A stretch of DNA of 64,000 nucleotides, from NCBI RefSeq assembly GCF_009911645.1, contig NZ_QWKI01000001.1:78056-142055 (forward strand). The letters are read 5' to 3'. The notes below the pieces were generated by a model. It was not told the origin of the DNA. It made no database searches and was given only the letters and a program-made list of their open reading frames with translations. Below, piece after piece: positions 16,688-26,754 of the stretch. A program made the position numbers and the translations under genes. Numbering within the stretch: the stretch's first letter is position 1; each line of letters starts with the position of its first letter. The DNA comes from Pseudoflavonifractor sp. 60. Lineage in GTDB: Bacteria > Bacillota > Clostridia > Oscillospirales > Oscillospiraceae.

Positions 16688-18385
16688 CTACGACAGCATA
16701 CGCTCCATCTCCTCCGCCAGCTCCGCCATCTGGCCCTTGATTCGGTTGCAGGCCCGCCGGAACTGGGTCATCTCAAACACATACAGCTCCTCCGGGGTGT
16801 TCTCCCATCGCTTCCCCTGAGCCCCGGCCAGAACGCCGAAGGGCTGATAGGGTGTTGAGCGGTCATGCTGGTAGGGGCTTCCACTGGTGTAGACCAGGCG
16901 GACCAGTTCACCGGCAACCCGCTTGATAATCCGGTCGCTCTCCCGCGCCGTCATGCTACTCAGCTTCTCCTCCAGGCGGCCGCACAGGGGGACCAGCGCC
17001 CGCACTCGGTCAATGGTGCTGGACAGCTCAAAATCCTCACTCAAACCGGCCTGGATATCCCTCAGGAATTCCTCCATCTGTTCCAGAAATTGTCCCATCC
17101 GCACCGGCAGGATTTGGGCGTTCAAAATGAGACAGGCCAGCTTTCCGTTGAGGCGGGCGTCCCGCAGGAGGATGTCCCGGTCCAGCTTGTCAATGGTGTC
17201 CTGGTCGGTGTGCCACCAGGGACCACCACTGGGGCAGGGCGACACCCGGTCCTCGTCCCGGGGCTCATATTTGAACATGATGTCGATGGGGATGCGAACC
17301 CCCCAAAAACTCTGGTCTCCGCCCCGGATCATGGGGATGTAAGGCTTCGCCTGGGCGTCTGTAAACTCCTGAATCAGCCCGGCAGTCAGTTCCTCCCCCT
17401 CCATGCAGGTGGTTCTGGCCCTGATCTGTTTGGCCAGCTTGCAGCCGGTCAGGTCCAGATTGATGTTGGCCACACAGTTTCGGTTCAGCTCCTCCCAGTG
17501 GCGGTCGCAGTACCAGGCCGAACCGGCGTACCGGGCGTCGGAGTGACCCGACCACCAGGCAATGCGCACCCCTCGCTTCAGGTGCTCCCGGTGGTTCCAA
17601 AAGGCCCGGGCCAGCTCCAGCAGAATGGCATCACTGCCAGCGTTGTCGGTAATCCCCTCGTACCAGGAGTCGTAGTGGCCATTCAGCAGCACAAAGCTCT
17701 CGCTCGCCCCAGGAATGTGGACCACCGGCATCCGGCTCCTCCGTACCCGTGTATCCATTTTTACCGTCAGTCTTCCGCGGACCCTCCCCTGATCCAGCCA
17801 GCGGATCAGCACCTCCCCGTCCTCCAGAGAGATGCCCGCCGAGGGAATACACCCTAAAAACCGGTGTTCCCCGCTGCACGGCGTCCCCCAGGAGGCGCTG
17901 ATATTGTCATGGTGGATATAGCCCCCCGGACTCCTGCTGATGTGGAGGACACCTCTTCCTCCCGCTCTGCTCACCCGCTCCGCAAAGGCCCCCCCGCTGG
18001 AACGGGTGAGTACAATCTTATCCCGAAAGGCAGCGAAGCGCACCTCGTTCTCCTTGTCAGAGCTCCCTTCCGGCCACCTGTCGTAAATCAGTTCCCCCTC
18101 CATCCTCTCCGCCTCTCCGCTGAACACGTCGCCGATCAGGCGGATGGGGGTCTCCCCTGGCAGGACCAACTCCGCCGCCAGGGGGAGGCTGGTGTAAGCA
18201 CAGTACTCCTCTGTGGTATAGGGAATCCCCGATTGGTCCAGTTCCCCGGTGAGATAGTCCACAAACCGCTCTCCCTGGGGAGTCCCCGTATACCGGTGCC
18301 AGCCGCCGATGGTTTGTACGCTGGCCTCCATCCGGTCCAGGTCCAGTTCCCCCTCGATTCTCTGATATAATGTTATACTGTCCAT
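16688..18385 (-). CDS. M28-type zinc peptidase (distal copy)
   Basis: This 565-residue protein combines an inserted PA-like domain (about 90-215) with an M28 catalytic domain: NGHYDSWYEGITDNAG (metal His and Asp), WWSGHSDARYAGSAWY, and a later WHTDQDTIDK supplying a further ligand. There is no signal peptide, so it should act on peptides in the cytosol. Last gene of the dipeptide operon, 14 bases after the epimerase; AGGAGG lies 9 bases before the chosen ATG (18 codons in from the longest frame). It is a paralogue of the peptidase upstream of the epimerase. Substrate is unknown; di- or aminopeptidase activity is inferred. Confidence 0.8.
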   Translation of the reverse strand: MDSITLYQRIEGELDLDRMEASVQTIGGWHRYTGTPQGERFVDYLTGELDQSGIPYTTEEYCAYTSLPLAAELVLPGETPIRLIGDVFSGEAERMEGELIYDRWPEGSSDKENEVRFAAFRDKIVLTRSSGGAFAERVSRAGGRGVLHISRSPGGYIHHDNISASWGTPCSGEHRFLGCIPSAGISLEDGEVLIRWLDQGRVRGRLTVKMDTRVRRSRMPVVHIPGASESFVLLNGHYDSWYEGITDNAGSDAILLELARAFWNHREHLKRGVRIAWWSGHSDARYAGSAWYCDRHWEELNRNCVANINLDLTGCKLAKQIRARTTCMEGEELTAGLIQEFTDAQAKPYIPMIRGGDQSFWGVRIPIDIMFKYEPRDEDRVSPCPSGGPWWHTDQDTIDKLDRDILLRDARLNGKLACLILNAQILPVRMGQFLEQMEEFLRDIQAGLSEDFELSSTIDRVRALVPLCGRLEEKLSSMTARESDRIIKRVAGELVRLVYTSGSPYQHDRSTPYQPFGVLAGAQGKRWENTPEELYVFEMTQFRRACNRIKGQMAELAEEMERMLS

Positions 18386-18399
18386 TTCTGTGTTCCTCC

Positions 18400-19497
18400 T
18401 TACCGCTGTACCTCCATCGAGTAGTCGCACATTCCCCAAACACCAATGCCCGGTTCACCGCCAGCACGCAGATACATCCCCTCCAGCTCGTGGCAGGTCT
18501 GCCCCTGGTCCGGCTGGGTTGCGAAGGTGGTCAGGTCACAGGCCGCCTGGACGTTGGGGAGGGCGCTGGCCAGATGCAGGCAGGCGGAACAGCCAACATG
18601 GGTATCGTAGGTGCTGGCCACCACCACCTGCATCCCCGCCGCCTCTGCAGCCCCGGCAATGCGCATAGCGGGGTAGAGACCCCCGCATTTGCACAGTTTG
18701 ATGGTCACCGCGTCCGCCGCGCCGTACAGGGCGTACTCCATTGCCTCTCGCACCGAGTTCACCGCCTCGTCCGCCAGAATGGGAACACCGAACTCCTTTC
18801 GCAGCCTGCCCATTCCCTCCAGGTCCCACCGGGGCAGCAGCTGCTCGTAAAATTCCAGTCCGCAGTCCTCTGTCTTCCGGATCAGACGGACCGCCTCCTG
18901 GTAGGAGAAACCGCAGTTTCCATCAATCCGTATCTTGGCCTCCGGCCCCGCCCTGCGGCGAACCGCTGAAATGCGCTCCGCGCAGGCGTCCACATCGCCG
19001 CCCACCTTCAGCTTCAGGTTTAGAAAGCCCTGGGCCACATAGTTTTGGGTCATCTCCTCCGCCTCCCGAGTTGAGACAATCCCGATGTGCCGGTTGATGG
19101 GGACCCTGTCCCAGCACTTTCCCCCCAGCAGGGTACTGAGGGGCGTTTGCAGCGTCTTGGCCGCCAGGTCATACATGGCGCAGTCCACCGCCGACTTGGC
19201 CCCACAGTTGGCCGCGATGGTCTCATCCATCTTCCGGTGGGCGGCGGCAATGTCGAAGCAGTCCACCCCCACCAGAGCCGGCAGCAGGACCTCCTCCAGA
19301 ATGAGGCGGACCGTTTCAGCGGTCTCTCCGGTAAACTGGCTCAGGGGGGTCGCCTCGCCATAGCCAACCCACCCCTCCTCGTCCCGCAGCGCCACCAGGG
19401 CATGGGTGCGCTCTTGCTTCGCTTTGCCGTAGGACGTGGTGAGCACTACATGGGGACGGGTCACGCAGGTCACCGTATAACTTACGATTTTCGCCAT
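18400..19497 (-). CDS. Enolase-superfamily dipeptide epimerase
   Basis: The 365-residue protein has the muconate-lactonising subgroup layout: a capping domain with TSYGKAKQERTHALV, then a barrel with the KxK base motif LKLKVGG (about 160-166), metal ligands in RIDGN, FYEQLL and ADEAV, and the second base Lys in IKLCKCGG. Family members include L-Ala-D/L-Glu epimerases, which invert the second residue of dipeptides such as those from murein. Location between two peptidases and behind a dipeptide transporter supports dipeptide epimerase rather than muconate cycloisomerase or OSB synthase. GGGAGGAA precedes the ATG chosen. Confidence 0.8.
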   Translation of the reverse strand: MAKIVSYTVTCVTRPHVVLTTSYGKAKQERTHALVALRDEEGWVGYGEATPLSQFTGETAETVRLILEEVLLPALVGVDCFDIAAAHRKMDETIAANCGAKSAVDCAMYDLAAKTLQTPLSTLLGGKCWDRVPINRHIGIVSTREAEEMTQNYVAQGFLNLKLKVGGDVDACAERISAVRRRAGPEAKIRIDGNCGFSYQEAVRLIRKTEDCGLEFYEQLLPRWDLEGMGRLRKEFGVPILADEAVNSVREAMEYALYGAADAVTIKLCKCGGLYPAMRIAGAAEAAGMQVVVASTYDTHVGCSACLHLASALPNVQAACDLTTFATQPDQGQTCHELEGMYLRAGGEPGIGVWGMCDYSMEVQR

Positions 19498-19526
19498 TTC
19501 AGATTCCTCCCAACCGGCAGAGCCGG

Positions 19527-21200
19527 TCACAGCGCCCGCTGGAGCAGCCGGATGGCTTGGAGCAGGCTGTGGTTGATATAGTTGACCGCCCGCACCAGGG
19601 ACAGACGGATGGCCATTTTCTCCCGCTGCTCCGTCCCCTCCGCCGTCAGCGCCCGGATGGGCGACAGGGAAGGCATGGGGTCCACCGGCATAGCAGGCTC
19701 CGTCCCATAGAGGTTGCCCCGGGTGAAGTCCAGGGGGACCAGAATGCGGCCCAGGCGCAGCATGGTCTCGTTGCGGGCCTCGTCGTCCAGCTCCGTCCCG
19801 TCAAACTGCCGGCAGAGCGCCAGCAGCTGTCTGGCACGCTGGAGCGGCTTGGTCAAATCGAACTCCTCCCCGGCCAGCTCCGCCCAGTCCTCCAGCCGCT
19901 GGACAATGTCCTCCGCTGTGCGGGTATAGTAAAGCGGCAGCCGGTCTTCCGTCAGGAAGGTCATCACATATTCACACAAAATTTTCGCGTCCCGCAGCAG
20001 GTTTTCCGGGTCGATTTTGTCCACGGTGTCCTGGGGCGTGTGCCAGCCGGGACCCAGCTCCGCGTTCCCCCGGGGGTAGCCCATGCGGCCATCGGGCAGC
20101 AGCACCTTTTTCTGCCGGGAGAAGGAGGCAAAGGCATTGGAAAGCCCCACGTTCCAGAAGCTCTGGTCCCCCAGACGGCCGCAGCGAACCCCCTCGAAGG
20201 TCTGCCCCGTCTGCTCCCTGACAATCTCCACCGCCAGGTCCCTGGTCTCCGGCATGACGATGGAGTGGGCAATATCGTCCGCTCCCACTCCGCCTGCACT
20301 GTCAGTGTTGATGTTGATGACGCAGTTCTCGTGCAGGTCCTCCCAGAAGTGGTCAGCATACCAGGCGGACCCGGCGTAGCGCCCGTGGGAGTGACCGGAG
20401 AAGTACACAACCCGGAAGTTCCGCTTCAGCTCCCCCTGATGCTCCCGGACCAGCCGGGCCGCCTCCAGCTGTATGGCGTTGCTGGTGCCGTTGTCAATGG
20501 CCCCGAAGTACCAGGAATCCAGGTGTCCCGTGAACTGAACGAAACGCTCCATCTCCGCCGGAGCCCTCAGCTCGCCGATCAGGAGGGGAATCTTCCGCCA
20601 GGAGGTGTCCGTCACCGTGGTCAGCTCCCCCAGCATCTGCTGACCCTCCAGCAGCTTCTCCACAATGGGATCCGCGTCGCTGTCCACCACCGAGGCCACC
20701 GGAATTTGGGGGAACAGGTCCCAGTCTGCGGGGGTTGGACTGCCCCAGCAGCCGGAGGGGATACACTCCCGAATCACCGCCTCCTGGATAAAAATGACGC
20801 CCACCGCCCCCGCCTTCTGGGCGGCAGCCACCGGCCCGAACACCGCCCGGCCCCGGGTCAGAACAATCTTTCCTGCGCAGTCTGTCCTCCCCATATCCCC
20901 CTCCCCGGGGCAGTAGACCAGAGAGGCCGCCGCATGGGCGCTGGGGACCATGGAGTGGGTCTGGGCCTGGACCTCCTCCCCGTTGACGCGCAGCCGGCAG
21001 CGCACCGGCAGGCTGATGTAGGTGTCGCAGGAGAGCAGTTGGGTCGCATAGCCGTAGTCCTCCAGCCGCTGTTTCAGATAGCGGAAAGCCTCCAGCTCCT
21101 CCTCCGAGCCGGACAGCCGTTCCCAGGACGCAATCTTTTGGACCGTCTCCAGCATATTTTCCGTGGAAATCTCCTCCCGGACCACCGAAAAGGTATTCAT
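19527..21200 (-). CDS. M28-type zinc peptidase with PA domain (proximal copy)
   Basis: The 557-residue protein has a helical start, a PA-like insertion (about 95-215, with FPQIPVASV near its end) and an M28 core: TGHLDSWYFGAIDNGTSN, YFSGHSHGRYAGSAWY, and GPGWHTPQDTVDKID. No signal peptide is visible. It resembles the distal peptidase along its length, so the two are a duplicated pair. A GTG one codon before the ATG chosen at 21200 also fits the GGAGG; the choice between them is open. A hairpin separates it from the binding-protein gene. Confidence 0.8.
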   Translation of the reverse strand: MNTFSVVREEISTENMLETVQKIASWERLSGSEEELEAFRYLKQRLEDYGYATQLLSCDTYISLPVRCRLRVNGEEVQAQTHSMVPSAHAAASLVYCPGEGDMGRTDCAGKIVLTRGRAVFGPVAAAQKAGAVGVIFIQEAVIRECIPSGCWGSPTPADWDLFPQIPVASVVDSDADPIVEKLLEGQQMLGELTTVTDTSWRKIPLLIGELRAPAEMERFVQFTGHLDSWYFGAIDNGTSNAIQLEAARLVREHQGELKRNFRVVYFSGHSHGRYAGSAWYADHFWEDLHENCVININTDSAGGVGADDIAHSIVMPETRDLAVEIVREQTGQTFEGVRCGRLGDQSFWNVGLSNAFASFSRQKKVLLPDGRMGYPRGNAELGPGWHTPQDTVDKIDPENLLRDAKILCEYVMTFLTEDRLPLYYTRTAEDIVQRLEDWAELAGEEFDLTKPLQRARQLLALCRQFDGTELDDEARNETMLRLGRILVPLDFTRGNLYGTEPAMPVDPMPSLSPIRALTAEGTEQREKMAIRLSLVRAVNYINHSLLQAIRLLQRAL

Positions 21201-21218
21201 CACAAACGCGCCTCCTTT

Positions 21219-21257
21219 AAAAATGGCGCGGACGCCCACCTCCGGGGCAGGCGTCCG
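21219..21257 (-). terminator. Hairpin between binding-protein and peptidase genes, possible partial terminator
   Basis: On the minus strand an 8-bp stem (21250-21257 with 21229-21236) is followed after 5 bases by TTTTT. The gap before the T run makes termination incomplete, which would leave the binding protein more abundant than the enzymes downstream. Confidence 0.45.
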
Positions 21258-21273
21258 GCAAGGTCACTCTGCT

Positions 21274-22854
21274 TTACTGATAGACAGCCACACTGGCGTA
21301 CTGGTGGGCGCCCAGGGGATTGAGATGGAAGCCCTCCACATTGCTGTTCAGACCCATAAGGATCTCCTCATAGAAGAAGGCAACCTGGGGGACGTCCTCC
21401 GCCATCAGGTCGTAGAACTCATCATAGACCAGCTGGCGCTTGGCCACGTCGGTCTCCGCCCGGGCCCGGGAAATCAGATCATTCATCTTATCATTGAAAT
21501 AGATCTGTCCGTAGGTGTCGGGCAGCAGCTTCTGCATGATGAAGTCCACGTCGCCGCAGATATTGTTGTAGAAGGAGAAGCGGATGGGTACCTCCTGGCC
21601 GCTGTAGACCATCTCGTCAATGGCGTTGGAGTCCAGGGAGATCAGATTGACATTGATGTTGATGGCTTTCATCTGGTCCTGGAAGATGGTGGCAAGCTCC
21701 TCGTAGGGCTGGCCGGTGCGGACATAGACGTCCAGGTCAAAGCCGTTGGGGTAGCCGGCCTGGGCCAGCAGGTCCTTGGCGGTGTCCGGATTATACAGAT
21801 TACCCCGGTCCTTGGACGCGTTGTATCCGGCAGTGGGAGGCGTACTGTACAGGGAGCCCACCTGGCCGTAGCCAGACATAGCGGCGTCCACCATGGCCTG
21901 CTTGTCAATGGCATACTCCATCGCCTGACGCACCAGCTTGTTGCTGGTGGGGCCCTGGGAGTCGCACTTAAAATACAGGCCGTAGTACTTATAGCCTGTC
22001 TCATGGATCAGGGTCAAATTGGGGGCCTCATCAACCCGGACGGCGTCGTTGGACAGCACGTCGCAGATGATGTCCACCTCGCCGTTTTCCAGCATAATGG
22101 TCCGCTGAGTCCCTTCGGGAATAACCTTGAAGATCAGGTTCTCCGTCTTGGCCTTCTCACCCCAGTAGTCCCCAAAGGCCTTCAGGGTTATGGAGTCGGC
22201 AATCATGCGGGAGTCAAAGGCGTAGGGGCCGGTACCCACCGGGTGCTGGGCAAAGTCCTCTCCGTACTGCTCCACTGCCGCCTTGGAAACTACCACTGCC
22301 GCAGGGTAGGTCAAAGCCTGGATGATCTGGGCGTAGGGCATTTTGATGTGCATGGTGACAGCGTAGTCGCCGTCGGCCTCAACGCTCTCGATATAGTCCA
22401 CATAGCTGGAGGCAATACCTGTCATAATCCGCTCAAAAGAGCACACTACATCGGCGGAAGTCATAGTATTTCCGTCGTGGAATTTTACGCCCTCCCGCAG
22501 AGTGAAGTGCCAGGTGGTCTCATCCAACTGCTCCCACTGGGTAGCCAGACAGGGAACTACCTCTCCCGTCTCAGGGTCCAGACGGACCAGGCCCTCAAAA
22601 ATCTGGCCGTAGACGGTGAAGGACTTCTGATTGATGGCCAGAGAGGGATCCAGAGAGGCCACGTCCTCGTTCTTAGCCACGATCAGAGTGTCCTTCTGGA
22701 CGCGGCTGCCCCCTCCGCTGCCGCCGGCATTGCCGCCGCCGCCGTTGTTCCCGCCGTTTCCGCAGCCCGCCAGGGCACAGGTTAACAGCATAGCCGCCGC
22801 GAGAATTGCATATTTCAGGCGCTTCACCTTCAGATACTTCGGATGCCTTTTCAT
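21274..22854 (-). CDS. Dipeptide/oligopeptide ABC transporter substrate-binding lipoprotein
   Basis: The 526-residue protein is an SBP family 5 receptor (DppA/OppA type). A lipoprotein signal ends in LAGC (Cys at 31) after a hydrophobic stretch, then a Gly/Asn linker and the two-lobed binding domain starting near residue 55 (SLDPSLA, WHFTLREGVKFHDG). It is anchored outside the membrane and delivers peptides to the permease genes just upstream in the operon. Ligand specificity cannot be read from sequence; the neighbours suggest dipeptides. Confidence 0.9.
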   Translation of the reverse strand: MKRHPKYLKVKRLKYAILAAAMLLTCALAGCGNGGNNGGGGNAGGSGGGSRVQKDTLIVAKNEDVASLDPSLAINQKSFTVYGQIFEGLVRLDPETGEVVPCLATQWEQLDETTWHFTLREGVKFHDGNTMTSADVVCSFERIMTGIASSYVDYIESVEADGDYAVTMHIKMPYAQIIQALTYPAAVVVSKAAVEQYGEDFAQHPVGTGPYAFDSRMIADSITLKAFGDYWGEKAKTENLIFKVIPEGTQRTIMLENGEVDIICDVLSNDAVRVDEAPNLTLIHETGYKYYGLYFKCDSQGPTSNKLVRQAMEYAIDKQAMVDAAMSGYGQVGSLYSTPPTAGYNASKDRGNLYNPDTAKDLLAQAGYPNGFDLDVYVRTGQPYEELATIFQDQMKAININVNLISLDSNAIDEMVYSGQEVPIRFSFYNNICGDVDFIMQKLLPDTYGQIYFNDKMNDLISRARAETDVAKRQLVYDEFYDLMAEDVPQVAFFYEEILMGLNSNVEGFHLNPLGAHQYASVAVYQ

Positions 22855-22895
22855 AATAAACCTCCATCTAATTGTATTTTGACAAGCCTTCCGGC

Positions 22896-23873
22896 CTAAT
22901 CAACGGCTTCTCCCACCATATGGCAGGCCACCACATGGCCCGGCTCCACCTCTCGCAGTGCGCACCCCGTCTGGCTGCACTCCGGTGTGGCGTACACACA
23001 GCGCTTGGCGAAGCGGCACCCCGGGCCCACATTAATGGGAGAGGTGAGCTCCCCTTTCAGCTGAATGCGGTCCATCCGCTGGTCTGGATCGGGAATGGGG
23101 ATGGCGGACAGCAGGGCCTTTGTGTAGGGGTGGCAGGGATGTTTAAAAATCTGCGCGGGGGTCCCCATCTCCACCATCTGGCCCAGATACATGACCATAA
23201 TGTTGGTGGACAGGTGCTTTACCACCGACAAATCATGGGTTATGAACATATAAGTCAGGCCAAGATGCTCCTGGAGGTCCTGCATCAGGTTGAGGACCTG
23301 GGCCTGAATGGACACGTCCAGGGCGGACACCGGCTCGTCGCACACAATAAACCGGGGGTTCAGCGCCAGGGCTCGGGCGATGCCGATACGCTGGCGGCGG
23401 CCTCCGTCCAACTCGTGGGGATAGGTGTTGACCAGCCGACGGGCCAGTCCCACCAGGTCCATCATCTCCAACGTCTTCTTCTCCAGCCCAGCCCGGTCAC
23501 TGGCCTTGTACATCCCCTGGATAATCAGCGGGGCCTGGATGGCCTGGCTCACTGTCAGCCGGGGGTTCAGCGATTCGTAGGGGTCCTGGAAGATGATCTG
23601 CATATCCTTGCGCTTGTCCTTCATCTGACGCCTGTTCAGCTTCAGGATGTCCTCCCCATCGAAGAAGACCGTGCCGTCCGTGGGTTCGTGGAGGCGGAGA
23701 ATAGCCCGTCCCAGAGTTGACTTGCCGCAGCCCGACTCACCCACCACCCCCAGGGTATCCCCCTCCAGAATGGAGAAGTTGATGTCGTCCACCGCGTAGA
23801 GCAGTCCCCGGGGCGTGGGGAAGTACTTTTTCAGGTGCTCCGTCCGGATCAGCTCTTTCTTTTCACCCTTCAT
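22896..23873 (-). CDS. Dipeptide ABC transporter ATPase (DppF-like)
   Basis: The 325-residue ATPase has Walker [10 protein letters not shown], a signature that reads LDGGRRQ instead of LSGGQ, and Walker B IVCDEP followed by ALDVS; the C-terminal extension with Cys-rich motif ([14 protein letters not shown]) is typical of the Opp/Dpp class. The LDGGR variant is common in clostridial OppF/DppF. The ATG at 23873 overlaps the stop of the DppD-like gene by 4 bases, with GGGAGG upstream, so longer frames are rejected. Confidence 0.88.
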   Translation of the reverse strand: MKGEKKELIRTEHLKKYFPTPRGLLYAVDDINFSILEGDTLGVVGESGCGKSTLGRAILRLHEPTDGTVFFDGEDILKLNRRQMKDKRKDMQIIFQDPYESLNPRLTVSQAIQAPLIIQGMYKASDRAGLEKKTLEMMDLVGLARRLVNTYPHELDGGRRQRIGIARALALNPRFIVCDEPVSALDVSIQAQVLNLMQDLQEHLGLTYMFITHDLSVVKHLSTNIMVMYLGQMVEMGTPAQIFKHPCHPYTKALLSAIPIPDPDQRMDRIQLKGELTSPINVGPGCRFAKRCVYATPECSQTGCALREVEPGHVVACHMVGEAVD

Positions 23874-24844
23874 GTCAGACTTCCTCCCTTCTCCAACCGG
23901 AAGCAGCGGGCCGTGTGAATGCCCTCCACCGGGTAAAGCCCCGGGTGTTCCCTCCGGCACCGGTCATCTGCAAACTGACAGCGCGTACAAAACTTACATC
24001 CCGCCGGGAGCTGGGTGGGGTCTGGCATCATACCGGGGATGGGGATCAACCGCTTCACATCCGCATTGACCTGGGGAATGGAGGTGAACAGTCCCCTGGT
24101 ATAGGGGTGGGACATACGTTTAAAAACGTCTCGCACCGTGCCGTACTCCACAATTTCCCCAGCGTAAATCACCGCCACATGGTCGCAGTTCTGGGCCACA
24201 ACCCCCAGGTCGTGGGTTATCAGCAGCATAGAGGTGTTCAGCTTCTCCTTCAGCGCCTGCATCATCTCCAGCACCTGGGCCTGAATGGTCACGTCCAGGG
24301 CGGTGGTGGGCTCGTCGGCGATGAGCAGCTTGGGGTCGCAGGCCAGGGCAATGGCAATCACAACCCGCTGCTTCATGCCGCCGGAGAACTGGTGGGGATA
24401 CTCCCCTACCCGCTGGGCCGGAATGCCCACCAGCTCCAGCATCTCCTCCGCCCGGCGCATGGCCTCCGCCTTGGAGCAGTGCCGGTGGTTCTCCACCGCC
24501 TCGGCAATCTGTTCCCCCACCGTCAGCACCGGATTCAGTGAGGTCATGGGATCCTGGAAGATCATGGCGATATGGGCGCCCCGGATCTTGCGCATCTCCT
24601 GGTCACTGGCCTGGAGCAGGTCCTGGTCCTGGTAGATAATTTTTCCGGAATGAATCCGGCCGGTACGCTGGGGCAGCAGGCGCATGATGCACTTGGCCAT
24701 GGTGGTCTTGCTGGCCCCTGTCTCCCCCACCAGTCCCAGGGTCTCCCCCTGATGGAGCTCCAAATCCACGTGGTTCAGCGCGTGGACCACACCCTCGTCG
24801 GTGGCATAGTCCACCTGGAGGTCCTTAATCTCTAAAAAAGCCAT
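23870..24844 (-). CDS. Dipeptide ABC transporter ATPase (DppD-like), unusual Walker A
   Basis: The 324-residue protein has a normal signature FSGGMKQR, Walker B LLIADEP and the Opp/Dpp C-terminal Cys motif. Its Walker A reads GETGASKTT: the Gly that normally precedes the catalytic Lys is Ser. The codons (GCC AGC AAG) were checked. Heterodimeric importers sometimes have one impaired site, so this half may hydrolyse ATP poorly; that is inference. Start follows GAGGGGGG; it ends overlapping the DppF-like gene. Confidence 0.87.
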   Translation of the reverse strand: MAFLEIKDLQVDYATDEGVVHALNHVDLELHQGETLGLVGETGASKTTMAKCIMRLLPQRTGRIHSGKIIYQDQDLLQASDQEMRKIRGAHIAMIFQDPMTSLNPVLTVGEQIAEAVENHRHCSKAEAMRRAEEMLELVGIPAQRVGEYPHQFSGGMKQRVVIAIALACDPKLLIADEPTTALDVTIQAQVLEMMQALKEKLNTSMLLITHDLGVVAQNCDHVAVIYAGEIVEYGTVRDVFKRMSHPYTRGLFTSIPQVNADVKRLIPIPGMMPDPTQLPAGCKFCTRCQFADDRCRREHPGLYPVEGIHTARCFRLEKGGSLT

Positions 24845-24857
24845 AGTTCAACCCCCC

Positions 24858-25793
24858 TCAGTTCTTCAGCTTGGGGTCCAGCGCGTCGCGCAGACCGTCG
24901 CCCACCAGGTTCAGGGACAGCACGGTAAGCATGATGACCAGACCGGGGATGATGGAGATGTGCCAGGCGTCCCGCATATAGGTACGGGCGGCGTTGAGGA
25001 TGGAGCCCCACTCCGGTGCGGGCGCCTCCACGCCAATTCCCAGAAAGCTCAGGCCGGCGATGTTCAAAATCGCAGTGCCCACGTTGAGAGAGGCCTGGAC
25101 AATGATGGGAGCCAAGCAGTTGGGAATCACATATTTAAAGATAATGAGGGCATCGCCGGCCCCCACCGCCCGGGCCGCTTCCACAAACTCCCGGTCCTTC
25201 ACCGACATAACCGAGGCCCGCACAATCCGCGCCAGCCGGGGAATCTGGGGCACCGAGATGGACAGCAGCAGGTTGAAGGTTCCCGTCCCCAGGGCAGAGA
25301 CGATGGCAATGGCCATAACCATGGAGGGAATGGAGAGGAATATGTCCATCACACGCATAATCAGGTTGTCAATCCAGCCGCTGTAGAAGCCGGCCACAGC
25401 CCCCAGCACACCGCCGCAGATCAGGGCGAAGAGGATGGAGACAATGCCGATAAACAGGGAGTACCGCGTCCCCCAGATCAGGCGGAACAGGATATCCCGC
25501 CCGTACTCGTCGCAGCCGAAGATGTGCTCCAGACTGGGACCAGCCAGCTTCATGGACAGGTTCTGCTTGATGACATACTGGTCATAAATGGCGTTGTGGG
25601 TTGCCCAGTCAATAATCAGCGTGGCAATGGCCACCGCCACCAAAAACAGAATGACTACCAGCCCTACCGTGGCCAGCCGGTCCTTGCGGAACCTCCGCCA
25701 CGCGTCCGCCCACAGCCCGCGGCTCTGGACACCGGTTACAATCGCGTCCACCGGCTTTTCACACATCGCCGCGCTTGTCTTTTTTTCGCTCAT
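24858..25793 (-). CDS. Dipeptide ABC transporter permease (DppC-like)
   Basis: The 311-residue inner-membrane protein has six predicted helices: one near residues 38-60 followed by an extracytoplasmic loop, then five in the BPD permease core. The EAA-type loop (EAARAVGAGDALIIFKYVIP, about 205-224) contacts the ATPases. It begins with ATG overlapping the stop of the DppB-like gene by 4 bases and ends 13 bases before the DppD-like gene. Confidence 0.9.
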   Translation of the reverse strand: MSEKKTSAAMCEKPVDAIVTGVQSRGLWADAWRRFRKDRLATVGLVVILFLVAVAIATLIIDWATHNAIYDQYVIKQNLSMKLAGPSLEHIFGCDEYGRDILFRLIWGTRYSLFIGIVSILFALICGGVLGAVAGFYSGWIDNLIMRVMDIFLSIPSMVMAIAIVSALGTGTFNLLLSISVPQIPRLARIVRASVMSVKDREFVEAARAVGAGDALIIFKYVIPNCLAPIIVQASLNVGTAILNIAGLSFLGIGVEAPAPEWGSILNAARTYMRDAWHISIIPGLVIMLTVLSLNLVGDGLRDALDPKLKN

Positions 25794-26752
25794 TTTGCGC
25801 GCCCCCTTCCCTGTTTATACTGCGCCTTAATCCGCGGGTCCACAAAGGCATAGAGCAGGTCCACCAGCAGGTTGACCACCGTGAACATGACGGACAGTGT
25901 AACCACGCAGCCCAGCACACTGGGAATGTCCTTCAACTTGATGGCCTCAATCACATAGCGGCCGATGCCGGGCCAGGCAAACACCGTCTCGGTGAGCACG
26001 GAGCCCCCCAGCAGCACGCCGAAGTTCAGCCCCACCGCAGTAATCACGGGAATCAGGGCGTTGCGCAGCATATGGCGCACAGTAATGGTGGATTCCGACA
26101 CCCCCTTGGCTCTGGCTGTGTCCACATAGTCCTGACGGATGGTCTCCAGCATGGAGGAGCGGGTGGTGCGGGCCGCCATAGCCGTGCTGTGCAGGCTGAG
26201 GGTTATGGCAGGCAGGACCAGAGAACGGAGGACGCCGAAGAAACCGCGCCCCATGCCGGATGCGGGGAAAATCCCCAGGTGCAGGCTGAACACCAGCACC
26301 AGCACCAGGCCAATCCAGAAAGCGGGAGAGGCCGCACCAAACAGACACAGCACCATGGACACATTGTCAAACAGGCTGTACTGCTTTTTGGCCGCCAGCA
26401 CTCCAATAGGGATTCCGATGATGACCGACAGAAGAATTCCCGTCCCCGCCAGCAGGAAGGTGTTGGGCAGCCGCTGCATGATTTGGTCGGATACGGCAGT
26501 ATGGTAGGTGTAGGACTGGCCCATGTCTCCGTGGAGCAGGTCCCAGATATAGCGCCCATAGCGCACCAGGAAGGGGTCGTCCAATCCCAGCTCCTCGTGG
26601 AGCTGGGCCACCGTCTCCTCTGTCGCCGCGTCCCCCAGAATGACCCGGGCCGGGTCCACATCGGACAGGTCCATGATGAAATACACCACCAGAATGGTGC
26701 CCAGCATCACCGGGATCAGCATGACCAGACGTTTTAAAATGTATCTCCACAT
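25790..26752 (-). CDS. Dipeptide ABC transporter permease (DppB-like)
   Basis: The 320-residue protein starts MWRYILKRLVMLIPVML, the classic DppB/OppB N-terminus, and has six predicted helices with a large loop after the first. The ATPase-contact loop reads YVDTARAKGVSES (about 200-212). ATG at 26752 is chosen over a TTG two codons earlier because AGGAGG in the end of the M20 gene lies 7 bases upstream. It pairs with the DppC-like protein as the translocation channel. Confidence 0.9.
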   Translation of the reverse strand: MWRYILKRLVMLIPVMLGTILVVYFIMDLSDVDPARVILGDAATEETVAQLHEELGLDDPFLVRYGRYIWDLLHGDMGQSYTYHTAVSDQIMQRLPNTFLLAGTGILLSVIIGIPIGVLAAKKQYSLFDNVSMVLCLFGAASPAFWIGLVLVLVFSLHLGIFPASGMGRGFFGVLRSLVLPAITLSLHSTAMAARTTRSSMLETIRQDYVDTARAKGVSESTITVRHMLRNALIPVITAVGLNFGVLLGGSVLTETVFAWPGIGRYVIEAIKLKDIPSVLGCVVTLSVMFTVVNLLVDLLYAFVDPRIKAQYKQGRGRAK

Positions 26753-26754
26753 AC

